From positions 9,991,483 through 10,055,482 of the forward strand of contig NC_134541.1 in assembly GCF_050624435.1 (NCBI RefSeq): a stretch of 64,000 bases of DNA. Reading direction: 5' to 3'. The stretch's first letter is position 1; each line of letters opens with the position of its first letter. The position numbers and the translations under genes were made by a program. Shown in pieces: positions 1 through 11,299 of this stretch. The notes under the pieces are model-generated. The model worked only from the letters and a program-made list of their open reading frames with translations. It made no database searches and was not told the origin of the DNA. This DNA comes from Tenrec ecaudatus (taxonomy: Eukaryota; Chordata; Mammalia; Afrosoricida; Tenrecidae).

Positions 1-60
1 CAAAGAGTGAATTGTGCTCATGGTGACGTTATGTATTGGAGAATTGTACTCAGGAAGGAT

Positions 61-190
61 TTTTTAAATTGGTTTTGATCTGTGGGGATGTAAATCACCA
101 GGCCTTTCTTTTGGGTGTCACTGGGTGGATTTGAACCGCCAACCTTCAGAGTAGTAGCTGATCACAAACTGCTTGTGTCCTGCAAGGAAC
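61..190 (-). repeat. AfroSINE-type SINE fragment, type b
   Basis: The stretch reads as the reverse complement of the tRNA-derived half of the SINE. Visible marks are 'aaatcaccaggcctttctt', then 'gtggatttgaaccgccaacc', which corresponds to the B-box/TψC-like part of the tRNA promoter, then a remnant of the tRNA head. This 'gatcaccaggccttt' form (type b here) recurs at 37.1, 40.7 and 49.9 kb. It is diverged and both ends are uncertain. Confidence 0.6.
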
Positions 191-1094
191 TCATGTCCCA
201 GCGCCCTTTTGCCCCTGGTGCTGCAGGCAGAGAAGTTTCTCCCTCTCCTCTCCTGGATCGGGACGCCAATGCTCCCAGGGTCACCATAGGAATTCTGAGA
301 CTGAAGTTACAACACAGAGGACGGTCAACCTGAGAGGGAAGGAAACCCAGTGGCTTGGTCCAGGGGACCAAGCCAATCCTGAAGGCAACTGAGACACGAT
401 GTTTGCACTCCTTTCCCTCAACGGCATTTGGAGCTGTCTTTCTGTCACCGGCGACACCCCAAAATCCTGACTCAAGAGCAGCATCCAGAAATCCGTCACC
501 ACAAAAGACCCGTGTTGGCTACACACAGCCCACACAGACCCCTCACACCACATCCACTTAGCCCCTGGCCACAGGTGGGCTTGAAGAGCAGTTTCTAAGT
601 GGCGCCTGGAGGGCTGCGGCGGTGCTTCTGCTCCGAACCCCGAGACTCGCGATTCAAAGCTGCCTCACCTCCTCCCAAATTGCTCTGCGGGAGAAAGCTC
701 TGGTCATCTGCTTCTGTGTGGGTGATGTCTTCGAAAGCCCAAGGGAGCCCTCTGACTGTCACAGGGGGTGGTGATGCGTCACCTGGCAACAGCAGGCCGC
801 AGTGGAAAGTGCCACCTCAGCACTAGACTCAATATCACGCCATCCTGGTGAGGGGAGAGGGGTGGTGCCCCCCACTCCCCCCCGGCTCCTCGCGCCGCAC
901 ACACACTTCATCATGCGGACAGGCCAAGCGAGCGAGTGCGAGCCCAGTGAGGTCGCCGAGAAGTGGACTGGGGGCATTGTGAGGGCCAGTTCGACATGTT
1001 TGGCCCTGGAGGCTTCTCGGCTAGGGGACGAAAAGCTGCCCGGCGGTGCGCAGGCCAAGCTCCTCAGTCCCATACACACCCCCTCCACCCCGGA
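191..1094. other. Single-copy-looking GC-rich stretch, no gene seen
   Basis: This is moderately GC-rich sequence with several CpGs near 860-1000. I recognise no repeat. The open frames here are short, overlap on both strands and show no recognisable domain or splice context. It is not dense enough in CpG to call a CpG island by eye. Confidence 0.4.
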
Positions 1095-1420
1095 CCTGAC
1101 AGTTGAGTTCTAAACAGTTAAATATGAAACTGTCAACAAGGCCTTGTCTTAATAACCAAACTTGAGGCCTTTTATCCCGGAAGATTTATGAAGTAATTTT
1201 AAAGAGATCCAAGCAAACATCTGTCAATAAATTGAATGCTGGCTACAGGATTTACAAGCAAGACAAGAATTTCTCATTAAGTGCACATTAACACGGTGGG
1301 GATCATAAATAGAGGGAGGCCAGGATGCAAAGCCTCTCAAGCTGTCATTAAAACACTATCTAAGAACTAATGAGGAAGTGAGGGAAGGGCAGTAATGAGG
1401 CTGGGCGCTCACAGCCTGGC
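1095..1420. other. Candidate conserved non-coding element
   Basis: This AT-rich, repeat-free block has many homeodomain-like cores (TAAT, ATTA) and low-complexity-free text such as 'ctgtcaataaattgaatgc' and 'tttctcattaagtgcacat'. No open frame crosses it. The texture resembles vertebrate conserved non-coding elements, but conservation cannot be seen from one sequence, so this is inference only. Confidence 0.3.
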
Positions 1421-1757
1421 CAAGCTGAAGAGGCCTGCCGATGTTGGCGACTCCAGGACGGCGGGCTGCTGGCCCAGGCTGCTTCCTGGCAGCTCATTCT
1501 GCCGCCTGCCTGGGACCTGTGGGTCTCCTCAGATAGCCACCACTATTGCCCCCATGGGCTGATGCCCCTCAGGACTCCATGGCCGATGTAGGAGCTGCTC
1601 ATTCAGCACACAGGCCCGTACCACCGACTTCCTGTAAGACACCATACTAAAGATGCATCTGCAGGGCTAAGGGGGAGCTTTCTCGAAAATTCTCTGGCTG
1701 AGACAAGCCTGAGATGCTCAATGAGATGAGGTGTCATTCATTACCAGTGAGTTAACC

Positions 1758-1927
1758 CTTTGAGCTAGAGCCAATCCCAACTCAGGGACCCTGCAGGACA
1801 GAGGAGAGCTGCCCTGTAGGGTTTCCATGGGGTGACATCTTTCAGGGAAAGGGGCAGATGGTCGGTCTTTTCCTCGCTGCAGTGACTGGTGGGTTTGAAC
1901 AGCCCACATTTCGGTTTGCTGTTAACC
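1758..1927 (-). repeat. AfroSINE-type SINE, diverged
   Basis: It is a reverse-strand SINE. It starts with a degraded tail ('gagccaatcccaactcagg' in place of the usual 'gagtcgattctgactcat'), passes 'ggacagaggagagctgccc', and ends in the tRNA-like 'ggtgggtttgaacagccca' block. Divergence is high, so it is an old copy. Confidence 0.65.
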
Positions 1928-2224
1928 ATTATAATACAATACTATAATCATTATATCTGGTATGACACCACACGGCTCCTGATTACTCTATATAAAACTA
2001 TCATTATAATATATGTCTAATCATTCTATGATGTATCCTAGATTGACGGATTATGCATAAAAGAATGACCATAGTGTATTGACGTTTTATTGTGTGATAG
2101 CATACATGCTTATGTTTTTGCATTGTGTACTGTGTTCTGCCCCTTGTCCCTCTCTTTGCCCCTTTGCCCTCTCTTTGCTTTCCTGACAGCGGAGCTGTTT
2201 TGTTCTTGTTCAACCCTCTGACCC

Positions 2225-2290
2225 TTGGAGCCTGGAACAGTCTCTGGTATAGAGTCAACGCTCTATTCACTGAATGAATGGATGAGCGCA
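2225..2290 (+). repeat. L2/MIR 3' tail fragment
   Basis: The text 'ggaacagtctctggtatag' followed by 'cgctctattcactgaatga' matches the CORE/L2 ending shared by MIR and L2 (remembered form: 'cctggcacatagtaggcgctcaataaatg...gaatgaatga'). It is ancient and short. Confidence 0.5.
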
Positions 2291-2301
2291 TGACTCAACT
2301 C

Positions 2302-2489
2302 ACTGCCACTGAGTCGATGCCAACCATAGTGGCCCTGCAGGACAGGGTGGAACTGCCTCTGTGAGCTTCTGAGACTGGGACTCTTGACGGGAGTAAGAGG
2401 CCCCCTTTCTCCTCAGAGCGGGCCGTGGTTTTGAACTGTCACCTTGTAGTTAGTAGCCCAGTGCGTGGCCACTGTGCCACCAGGGCGCC
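2302..2489 (-). repeat. AfroSINE-type SINE, nearly full length, type a
   Basis: This is a nearly complete reverse-strand copy. It runs from the 3' tail ('actgccactgagtcgatgcc'), through 'ctgcaggacagggtggaact', the 'ctctgtgagcttctgagact' region and the TψC-like 'gtggttttgaactgtcacct', to the tRNA head, which ends at 'gccaccagggcgcc'. A type a copy of this kind is about 190-200 bp. Confidence 0.85.
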
Positions 2490-2765
2490 TGGTGGATGAC
2501 TGGCAGCCCTGACATCTAGCTAAGTCATACTCAAAAGGGGAAATACAGACTCAAGTACAAATAAGTGGGTGAAAGTAGAGTTTTGTTTTTTAAAGGATAT
2601 TGGGTCCACGGAGTCATTCTATAAGAGTGAGGTCCTCAGACATAGTCAAAATGGAACCTGGATGCTACAATTTTTTTAATTACATAGAAAAAGGAAAAAA
2701 AAAAGAATAGGTTTTACCCATGAACTTTATTGCCGTTAGGCATGTAAACATAATGATAACTGTGA
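2490..2765. other. AT-rich stretch, nothing recognised
   Basis: This is low-complexity-prone sequence with an adenine-rich run near 2690-2705. No repeat family or gene is recognised. Confidence 0.4.
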
Positions 2766-3190
2766 TAGGTTTTTGTGTGGGTCAGCTTGGCACCCGTAAG
2801 AAGATATGGGTGGAGTTTAACCTGTCAATCAGGTAGCAGCTTGATGATCTCATTTGGAGGTGCCACCAAGATAAATGGCTCTCTGGAGGTGGGCCAGTCT
2901 CTCTTTCTGCCTTCACCTTTCTGTTGATGCCATGTGGAGACCAGCACGAGCGCTGGAGATGCGTCCACTGCCACTGGATCCACAAGTCTCTGCACCCACC
3001 GGCCTGTGACCTCCCTGCATCCTGCATCATGACGAGTCTGAAGAGGGATTTATGGACTAGTATCAGACTTAGGGACTTGATCTGGACTGGGCTGGAATGT
3101 TTGCTTGATATACAATTTCCTCTTGATATAAAGCTCTCTCTTACACGTACCTGAGCATTCCAGGATTTGTTTTTCTAGTCGACCTGGCCA
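2766..3190 (+). repeat. Family X repeat, copy 1
   Basis: This is one of three long copies of the same roughly 0.4-0.5 kb repeat (others at 18.9 and 38.8 kb). Shared landmarks in order are 'gggtggagtttaacctgtca', 'cagcttgatgatctcatttg', 'ggctctctggaggtggg', 'ggatttatggactagtatca', 'ggacttgatctggactggg' and 'cctcttgatataaagctctc', ending near the 'gtcgacctggcca' flank. No open frame is shared between copies, so it looks non-autonomous or is a LINE 3' end. I cannot name the family. Confidence 0.7.
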
Positions 3191-3654
3191 AACGCAATCA
3201 CTACTGTAGATGACAGTGACAGAACTGTGGAGGGCTTCCTTTGTACCAGCTCCTCTGAAGATTGCACAGTTTGGTCACTGGGAGACTGTGTGGATCCTTG
3301 AAGGCAACATGCCGCCAGGTCGCCTGGAAGTGGATTGGTTTATGTTGGAAGGACAGTGAGAGATTAGGGAATGAAAGAAAATAGTCCATGGCGGTAACCA
3401 GTGCCATTGCAGAATAAGCAGGAGGAGTGCCATTTGCCAAAGATTGACCCTCACGTGACAGGGGCATCCCATGTAAGTGGTCAACCTAGATTGCCCATCC
3501 ACCTTGTAGAGTACCTGCAAAGAAGATTCAAGAGAACTTTCTGGTGCAATCAGAGGATGTTTGCATGCTGTGTATCCAGGAATTCCATGAACCATCTGCC
3601 TGGCCAGGCCCTGTGTGTCCCCATAGGTGCTCCTCCAGAGCCTGATGAAGCAGT
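3191..3654. other. Unclassified stretch, no gene seen
   Basis: It contains open frames on both strands, the longest about 157 codons on the minus strand. None shows a domain I recognise, and that longest frame runs on into the SINE remnant to the right. No clear repeat homology was seen. Confidence 0.35.
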
Positions 3655-3755
3655 GAGCTGCTGGGGAGATGACCGCCTCAGGACCCCTTGGGGCAGTGCC
3701 CCTCTGTCCTAAAGAGTGTCTGTGAATCAGAACGGACTCCACAGCCATGGACGCG
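3655..3755 (+). repeat. AfroSINE-type SINE, 3' part
   Basis: The tail half of a plus-strand SINE is visible: 'ggggcagtgcccctctgtcc' followed by 'gtgaatcagaacggactcca'. These correspond to the 'ggggcagttctactctgtcc...gagtcggaacggactcga' ending of the family. Confidence 0.6.
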
Positions 3756-3965
3756 GGTTTGTTTGCTTAGGAGTTTTGACTTCCCTCGGTTTCCAACATT
3801 TCCCAAACACCAGGTATTTGCATACGACCTCTGCCAGACCTAGCTGCTGACCAACCTAACGACTGGCTTTCTTTCTTTCCGCCCCCCTTCCCACCCAAGC
3901 AGCCCACTCTTCAAAATAAACTGTTCAATTTACTTATTTGTAACTTTTCCTCTGTCTACACCCAC

Positions 3966-4045
3966 TGTGTTAGTCCAGGTAGACTAGGGAAACATTCATA
4001 GACATGCATATATGTATGAAATAGTGCTTTATAGACAAGAGCAGA
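3966..4045 (-). repeat. Family X repeat, short terminal fragment
   Basis: It starts 'tgtgttagtccaggtagact' and continues with 'agggaaacattcatag' and 'tgctttatagac'. This matches the reverse complement of the right end of the 38.8 kb copy and the left end of the inverted copy at 19.3 kb. Only the terminal ~80 bp is preserved. Confidence 0.6.
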
Positions 4046-4240
4046 TGATGTAACTACCACACCCACCATGCGGTGGAGAGGATTCCAAACTACAGACACC
4101 ACCTTTTGGGAAGGTGCAGCGCGCAGGTCGCTGTCTGTGCCTACGTGTGCCTTTCTCTTGTGGTGCGGCTGGCCGAGTTGGGGCCACCAACCTGTCAGTT
4201 ATCAAGGGAGTGCTTAACCGCTGCATCACCAGGGCAGCCT
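4046..4240 (-). repeat. AfroSINE-type SINE remnant
   Basis: Only the end nearest 4240 is clear: 'ggggccaccaacctgtcagt' followed by 'gcttaaccgctgcatcacca' and 'gggcagcct'. This is the reversed tRNA head of a type b SINE. The part before about 4140 is too diverged to align by eye. Confidence 0.5.
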
Positions 4241-5807
4241 GAGATGGTGGCTTGAAAGCCAACACCACGAGTGGAAAACCAGGTGATGATGGCCAAAGAG
4301 GAACATGTCAGTGGCCAAATACAGTGTATCTATTCCCCCGTGTGCTCACTTGCATCACATCCCACACCGAGTTTCTGCCACCAGAGCCCTGGCTCTGGGG
4401 TTAGTGCAGGATGGACACGGTCCTCCCCAGCTGTGCAAGGCAAAGAGGCTCCCGGACGACATCAACATGAAGAGTGGGCCAGAGGGGCTGAGTGCCAAGG
4501 GACCAGGCAGAGGGCGACACTATTACTGCATCAGAAAGGCGATGGAGGATTGAGCGGCACGGTGGGGGCACGGTGGGGGTGGGGGGAGCCCAGTGCTCAT
4601 TTGAGAGCCTTTTCCGAAGGCGACTGAACAGGATTTAGTGGCCGATTAGATGAGGGAAAGCGGGGCGTTGGCAGTTGTGACGGGCTCGACGTGGCTCCTA
4701 ATGGAGGGGGCAGTGCCTGACAGCCATTTACAAAGTGATTCCATTTATATCCCAGGCATTCACAGGAGCCCGGCTCTCGAGCGCCCTAATGCATAAAACA
4801 CCGCGATGTAAACTCCAGAAGCTGGATTCTTGGTGACAGAGCTGGCCAGACCTTTCCGGGGGAAAACGATTAACTCCATACCCAGTGTTCAGGATGAAAA
4901 GATTTCTTTCTTTTCTTTTCCAGACATAGGAGAAAGAAAGAGACCTAGTCATCCAGTCATGCACCCATCTGGTGTGCCCAGCTGTGGATGCCACGCCGCT
5001 GATGGAGGGAACGCTTCCTCCGGATTTGGCTAACCGGATTCTTTGTGCCTCAGCTGTCAAAGTGCTGTTTACACAACTCCCAGGATCCCGCCAGAATGGG
5101 GACTGGAGGCAGGGAATGTACTGGGGATACTTGTAACTTTTCATCCTGAGACCTCAACCACATACCCAGGCACACAAACCACTCTAGAGTAGGGGGTGGG
5201 GGGCACTACTGGGGACAGGGTTAAGGGAAGGGTAAGGGCAGGTGGTCAAGACAAGTCACCCCACCCACTGAGATCAGGATCCTGTGCCTCCACTAGTCAG
5301 TCTCATAAGACAAACTGTCATCTCTCGCCTCATGGCTGCCTCTGTACCTAAGCGCGGAGTAGCTCACTGCATAAGAAAGAAGACAACAAAAACCCTAACA
5401 GTCATTTTAATCAGCTAGAAAGGAAAACGGGATGGGGGGGGGGATCGTAATAGCCAAACATTACCCTCTTCTTCTTTCTTCCTTACTAAACTTTTTTACC
5501 CCCATGTAGTGGCTTAATGTAGTGATGCCTTCCTTTGGGTAAGGCAATTTGCATCACTTACAGGAATGAGAAGAAACTATAATAATCAAGAGTTTCAAAG
5601 CTGCTCAGTAAAAAAAGAGGCTTGAAACTTCAAGCAAACTACTGGAAAGTTCCACAGAATGGACCAGAGGGCTGGGGAGACCATGGCTCCAGAACCCACA
5701 AGCTCTATCACCTACCTTGGGCGTTCACTTCAGAGGGTCCTGAGTTGCTTTTCCATAAAGCAAAGGTCGATTCCTCCTCCCTGGGGCTGTCCAAACCCAA
5801 GCCCCTG
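4241..5807. other. Single-copy-looking sequence, no gene seen
   Basis: No repeat family is recognised across this stretch. It has a G-run at 5434-5443 and several overlapping short frames (up to 138 codons on the minus strand near 4728-5144) without any recognisable domain. I regard the frames as chance. Confidence 0.35.
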
Positions 5808-6050
5808 GATTCAGACGCATCCCAACCCTATAGGACAGAGCAGGATGGTTCTACAGGCTTCCAAGACTGTAATCCTTTATGGGATTGACGGCACCATCTT
5901 TTACCCGAGGAGCCGCTGGTGAGTTTGAACCGTGGACCTTGCAACCAGAAATCCCACGGTCATTTCCCTCCCATGGAGTCACTGATAGGCTCGAACCACC
6001 AACCTTATGCTTTGCAGGCAAGTCCTTAACTGCTCCATCTCCAGGGCTCC
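5808..6050 (-). repeat. Two fused SINE pieces
   Basis: A type a body ('aaccctataggacagagcag' to 'gtgagtttgaaccgtggacc') runs into a second, type b tRNA head ('gataggctcgaaccaccaac', ending in 'ctccagggctcc'). Both lie on the minus strand. Two TψC-like blocks in one run show that two insertions are joined or nested. Confidence 0.7.
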
Positions 6051-6311
6051 TGAATTATCATTCAGCTCAAATTGATTTTAGACTTGCAGAACCACTGGCG
6101 CCCCACCCCCCCACATCCCTTGCCTTTCTCTGCAGTATTTAAACTGAGCAAATCCATGCACCAATACAAACTTGTTCACCAAAACTTAAATGCCGAAACA
6201 AGCACGTCGGATGACAACCATCCTGAAGGCTTGTGCGTTGATGACTCATTCGACCCACGGTGGTCTGTCCATGCCACAGAAGGGGGTGCTAGTTGCTCTC
6301 AGGGGCGATTG

Positions 6312-6605
6312 AGTGGGTGTGGCTACAGAAGGACCCTGTGCACTACAGGCTAACTCTGCGCTGTCCTGCGTCATCCTTACCATCGCGGCAAGTGGCTGTC
6401 AGCTGCTCTGCTGTAGCCCCTGCGTCAGCTGATCTCAGTGAGGGGCTTCCTCTCTTTTGACGACTCTGCTGTACCAAGCAGTCTGTCCTTCTCTTGGGCC
6501 GGTGCCTCCCGAGAACACTTGCAAATCGAGAGAGAGAGACCGAGCCTTGCCACCCTAGCTTCTCAGGAGCACTCTGGCTGTGCCACACTCCCCAGCAAAG
6601 AGGAG
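6312..6605 (-). mobile_element. RTE (BovB-like) LINE, 3' end fragment
   Basis: In plus-strand order it reads 'gctgtcctgcgtcatcctta', 'ctgctgtaccaagcagtctg', 'gccttgccaccctagcttct' and 'caggagcactctggctgtgc'. These match the reverse complement of the 3' coding/terminal part of the afrotherian RTE element. It is strongly diverged and has no intact frame. Confidence 0.7.
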
Positions 6606-7382
6606 GACCCATCTCTGTGCTCACCCAGTGACAAGAAGGATCACATGGGCACTGTGCTGCGTGAACGGCAAACCCAGAGGTTCGTTACTACGGAGTTCCG
6701 CTTATAAGCCCTATCAGAAAGATAACAGCGACGGTGGGGGAAACCAGAGTCCCGAGTGCAGGGTCTCCCGGGGGGATGAGTACAAGGGTGTGTGGCTAGG
6801 AGACAACCGTGTTGGGAGGGGGGAGGGTCTGGGGGCGATCTGTGTACTGATGATCATAATATAATATACATCTACCTGTTCATTAGCATTCTTCACGTCA
6901 CACCAGCAGAGCAGCGCTAATGGATGATCATTTTTGAGACAGAATGAAAAACAACCACACAAAAAGATCTTGGGAGGCTCACCCCATCACTTCAGGCCAG
7001 ACCCCCCAAAAGGTAGCAGTCACGACAACTGTGTGCACGCGTATGTGGTCGTGTAAATGTGTGCGCCTATTCATGGAGGGCGCATCTACAAGAGAAGAGC
7101 CTGCGGACAGTGTGTACAAGGATCTGAGCAGGAAGGAAAGTGGGCGGGTGCCTCCCAACTTGTAGGTTTGCCTCCCGGGACGAGGATGGAGTAGGCGGGC
7201 TCCAGGTGGGTGCTCCTGGGGGTGGGGAGTTGGAATCAGCCTGAGAAGGCTGAGCATGGACAGGTAACACAGATGACCCAAACAACGAGAAAAGGCAGAA
7301 AAACCAACACAATCCCATCCTAGAGGTACAGAGCGCGCACCTACGAAATGACTGTGTGTCTAAAGCCACGTTGTGGCTGTGT
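6606..7382. other. Single-copy-looking sequence, no gene seen
   Basis: There is no repeat homology that I recognise, and no frame above about 110 codons. Confidence 0.35.
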
Positions 7383-7558
7383 GGCACTGAGTCCACACTG
7401 CCTCACAGCGACCCTATACTGTTGGACAGAGTAGAACAGAACTGTGCCCGGGGGTTTCCCAGGATGGGAGCAGGTCGCCCGGCCTTTCTCCGGTGGAGCT
7501 GCTAGGTGGGTTTAACCTCCAGCATTCTGGTTAGCAGTCGAACACTCAGGCATCCTGA
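7383..7558 (-). repeat. AfroSINE-type SINE
   Basis: A reverse-strand SINE: the tail 'ggcactgagtccacactgcc', 'ctcacagcgaccctatactg', then 'tgctaggtgggtttaacctc' and the tRNA head remnant 'ggttagcagtcgaacactca'. It is moderately diverged. Confidence 0.75.
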
Positions 7559-8699
7559 CCTAGGTCGCTTAGATGAAGGGGCTTCATAACATAGGTGGGA
7601 ATGTCCCATGACCTTTTAATTCCACTTCTCTGTCCACGTTGTGAAGACCCCTGGCCCATCTCACATTTTGTCTGCAGAACGGGAGGGGCGCCTGCGCTAC
7701 ACTAGAGGGGGAGATGGTGCATTTCCTGAGGGAGATGGAGTGAGGCGACAGCCACCTCTCTCTCTCAGAAGTGCCGGGCTCTCTCCCTTCTCAGCCCAGA
7801 AGCAGCTAGAGGTAAGAGCACATTATGCTCAAGACTAAGGTGTGAGATGCTCCAGGTCACGTGGGCATTGCCAATTCCGTCGTATCAGAAATAAATGGGA
7901 GGAAATCGATTTTCTTTTTAGTGTAAAACCTTTCTGTTGAACGCCTCAACATGGCTCGCTCAAGTTACCTGGCTATCAGCCCTCCACCCTATGCCCCCTG
8001 CATTCCTTGTGAATAATTTGAAAGACAGCATCCTAATCTGCTCCCCTTTCTGGATCCCGAGGAAAGAGACAGGGGCGCTGGCCAAGCCAGCAGGTGCTGG
8101 GCTTCATGGAGTAAATCTTTACATGTCCTCTTGCAGAGTGGCCCAGCCTGGTCACCGGGGTGGGGGGGGGGTAGTGGGGGGGGACACGGGCTTCATTTTG
8201 TAGATGAGAAGCTAGGGGTCATTGGGACGGACCCTTTCTCTGGCCAGAACACCTTTAATTTTTCAAAGGGCCTGCTCGGGTTCCTTTAGATAATATCAAG
8301 GACTCATCTGTGAAGCATGTAGCCTAATTTTAAAATTTATTTTATTTTATTTTAAGGGGGGGTAAAATCTATCCAAGAATGCAAGGACAACATTCTTGAA
8401 AAGGATTCTTCAAGGACAGATTGTTCAAATATATTTGTTTAATGAGTCAAAGGGTTAGGCCGAACAGACCTTTTGGTCCTGAACACTCCCCATCGTCAAT
8501 ATCAGGAATGCTGATAAGGAGAAACCAAGAACACCGAGTATCAGCGGCTCGTGATACCACGGAGACTACCCGGGCAGGGCCCTTTCCCCAGCGTTGCATC
8601 TGGCAGTGTGATGAGGTTTTATTAGAATGGCTAGATGGGGGTTGTTTTTCACTGAGTTTCACTGGGACCTTGGACAAAGACAACTCGACAGATAAGTTT
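7559..8699. other. Single-copy-looking sequence, no gene seen
   Basis: It contains G-runs near 8161-8182 and a short TTTTA run near 8337-8355. No gene or repeat family is recognised. Confidence 0.35.
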
Positions 8700-8742
8700 A
8701 AAAATTGAAACAAAACAAAGAAAAATTGAAACAAAACAAGAC
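8700..8742 (+). repeat. Tandem duplication of a ~21 bp AT-rich unit
   Basis: Two adjacent copies of a unit starting 'aaaattgaaacaaaacaa' stand side by side directly before the CCAAR array. This looks like a local slippage duplication. Confidence 0.8.
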
Positions 8743-8750
8743 ACACTGAA

Positions 8751-8827
8751 GCCAAACCATGCCAAGCCAAGCCAAGCCAAACCAAACCAAACCAAACCAA
8801 ACCAAACCAAACCAAGCCTAACCAAAC
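8751..8827 (+). repeat. Pentanucleotide satellite (CCAAR)n
   Basis: About fifteen units of CCAAA or CCAAG lie in a row. The CCAAG variant dominates the left part and CCAAA the right. Read on the other strand it gives an artificial open frame of Phe/Gly/Leu/Trp repeats, which I do not treat as coding. Confidence 0.9.
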
Positions 8828-9917
8828 TCTAGTTGCCCTGAATTGTCTCCGCGTGTGTCAGGGTAGAACTGTGTTCCTCAAGTTCTTCGAGCTGTGACCT
8901 TGGAGAAGATGACCAGGTCTTTCTTCGGAGGCATCTCTGGATGCATTTGCACGGCCAACCTCTGTGTGAGTCGCCAAGGGCGTCCATCTTTGCAGTCCAC
9001 AGGGAATGCTTCGTAACAACAAACCGGTCAAAACAGACATTCGCAGGAAGTTGCCCAGCAAAGGCCCCTGTTCAGGAGGCGGCTGCCTGCTGTCTGTAAC
9101 CCCTAGCTCTTGGTGTGCCTGACATTCTGGGATCCACGTCTGTGCTGCATGGTTTGGGGTACACTCCAGCAGCAAGATGTGGCAGGGCTGAGCCCGGCGG
9201 TGAAGGGCCAGGCTAGGGAGCTTCTGGAGCCTCTTCAGATGGGGTACACTGCCCCTGTGGATGGCCTGGGGGCAGCCAAGCTCTGGGGAAGGTGAGACAC
9301 AGCCAAGCCAGGAAGCAGCAGATCGGAACCTCTGGCCGAAGGGACCCGGCTGTTGAACTAAAGAGCATCAGGGCAGAGCTGACGGTGAAGGAGGTCAGCC
9401 AAGAGTGAAACTGCTCCCTCTCCTCCCTCGACCCCCTGGAAGGAGGCAAGCCTTGCAGATGCTAAGGGCTCAAGGGCTGTGCCCCGTCAAGGAATTCTGG
9501 GGCCTGGCTCTCAGAGGGCCTCAGAGGCAGGAGCAGGGCCAGGGGAGCAGTAGAGTGGATGGTGTCCAAGCCACTTTCACGCCACGATCAAATGACGTGA
9601 GAGGCTGGGAGAGAAAGGCCAGTGGGAGAAAGAAGAACAGCAACGGAGAGACACAATGAGAAGCAGACATGATTGGCAGAAGGGAATCGGGGAGGATGGA
9701 AGGGAGGCAGGGCAGGAAGGGAATGAGGGAGCGAGGCATCGAAACAAAGTTAGGATGAATTTCCGAGTTTCAACTGGGATGAAAATAACATTTCGATCAA
9801 TGATTTATGTGAGGACCAGCCAATTAAGTATGGATTCTTCCCAGAAGTAATTTATTCTTTAGTGAAATTATTACTACTATTACTATCGTTATTATTACCT
9901 GATTCACGCTGGGCTTG
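8828..9917. other. Single-copy-looking sequence, no gene seen
   Basis: No repeat or gene is recognised. A purine-rich stretch occupies about 9640-9745, and a degenerate ATT-rich run lies at about 9867-9899. Confidence 0.35.
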
Positions 9918-10065
9918 ATGGAGGCCCCTGGGCAGAGCAAACTGTTAAGTCCTCCACGAGGAGTAGAAAGGTTGGCGGTTGAAACCCAACCAGAGGTACC
10001 GCTGAAAAAAGGTCTGGTAATCTGCTTCCCCAAAGTCACAGTCTGTGGAGCAGAGCTAAATCCTG
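9918..10065 (+). repeat. AfroSINE-type SINE, diverged
   Basis: Plus-strand marks are a degraded tRNA head, then 'aaaggttggcggttgaaacc', 'caaccagaggtaccgctgaa' and 'tctggtaatctgcttcccca'. This is the type b arrangement, in which the middle reads 'gcctggtgatctacttct'. A G-run follows at 10074-10087. Confidence 0.65.
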
Positions 10066-10601
10066 CACACGTTGGGGGGGGGGGGGCGGGGAGGGCAGGG
10101 GTGTGATGGCACAGGGGCGTGACACGCGATGAGGTGTTGACACCATGCACGGCGTGAGCAGGTCGAGGCTGGCTGGTATAGATGGAACGGGACAAGGCAG
10201 CAAGGCACCCGGACCTCTCTCTGAGGGGAGTGTCAGGAGAACTCCTTTCCTTGAAGGCACTAGACGCTGGCTCAGGGATGAAGAATGAGGAGAAGTCATC
10301 TGGTTTGGGGACGCACAAGTTTTTCAGGGATACAGAAGCCCACCTTTGAGTTCAGATTTCAACTAGCACCCCTCTCAAAAGATAAAGCAACTCCCCTCCT
10401 GCCCCACCCTCCACCCCCCAGGACACCACCAGCAAGACCAGGCCTTCATGCTAATGAGATGGCAATGAGGACACGGAGTCAGGAGACTGGGAGGACATGT
10501 CCTGCCTGGTCTACATTCTCCTTGGCTTCTCTCAAAATGCAGGAGGCCTCGACACTTGTGCTCAGCACGAGCCTGCAGGCCCATTCCTTCACGGAGTCTC
10601 C

Positions 10602-10725
10602 GCCTCTCCTCACCTCTCAGCCCTTTGCTCTCTCTGTCTCTCCCTCTCTCTCTCCTTCTCCCTTTCGTTCCGTCTCTCCATCTCTCTCTCCCTCCATCTT
10701 TCCCTCTCTTCCCCCCTCGCTCTGT
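10602..10725 (+). repeat. Pyrimidine-rich (CT)n-like tract
   Basis: About 120 bp of almost pure C/T, made of imperfect CTCT, TCCC and TTCC units. It produces long Ser/Pro/Leu frames that are low-complexity artefacts. Confidence 0.8.
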
Positions 10726-11003
10726 CATTAGACCTTTTTCTCCATCCCTCTTTGTGCCTCTCCTGGTCTCAGCCTAGCTTGTTCCTTCTCTCGCCCTCTC
10801 AGCTCTGCTCCCGGAAGCAGAGGGGGTAGCCTGTGTGGGACTCCCCCCCCCCCCTTTATCATCAGGGTCACTCAAGTGCAAATGGATGAAGGCTAACAGA
10901 TGAAAACACAACGCCAATTAGAGTCCTCAGATGTCACAACACACGAATGTCAACATATGTTTCAGCAGCTGCAGATTACTAGGGAGAGGAAAGGCAGGTG
11001 TTA

Positions 11004-11078
11004 CTTCTTTCTGTCTTTCTTTCTTTCTGTCTTTCTTTCCTTCTTCCTTCACCTTTCCTTTTCTCCAACCTCCCCCCT
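11004..11078 (+). repeat. (TTTC/TTCC)n pyrimidine tract
   Basis: An imperfect TTTC/TTTCTG/TTCC microsatellite of about 75 bp. Confidence 0.75.
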
Positions 11079-11299
11079 ACCCCAACTGCAAACAAGAAGC
11101 CTAAAGAAATTTCCTTAAAAGTCCCCGCAGCAGGAAGCTGGCAAGAGCACCCTATGCGCATGGAAGCACGTGGCCTGTCCTGCCTGCCCCAGATGCACAG
11201 CCATGAGCCGTCTCTGATGATGGCTTGGGCTTGTGGGAAGCTCATCAGAGGGCCCGCCTGTACCTCTTTTAACTTATTTTTGCCAAGCAGGTAGTTTTG

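Noticed and set aside
860..1090. CpG island promoter
   Set aside because: Some CpGs are present, but the stretch is short, its density is modest, and no exon or transcript start is supported.
2302..2489. Possible tRNA genes at the SINE heads
   Set aside because: The tRNA-like A and B boxes belong to SINE heads. None folds by eye into a complete cloverleaf with a normal anticodon arm.
8447..8815. Minus-strand frame rich in Trp/Phe/Gly/Leu repeats
   Set aside because: It is produced by the CCAAR pentamer array read backwards.
10497..10829. Ser/Leu/Pro-rich frames
   Set aside because: They come from the pyrimidine-rich tract at 10602-10725.
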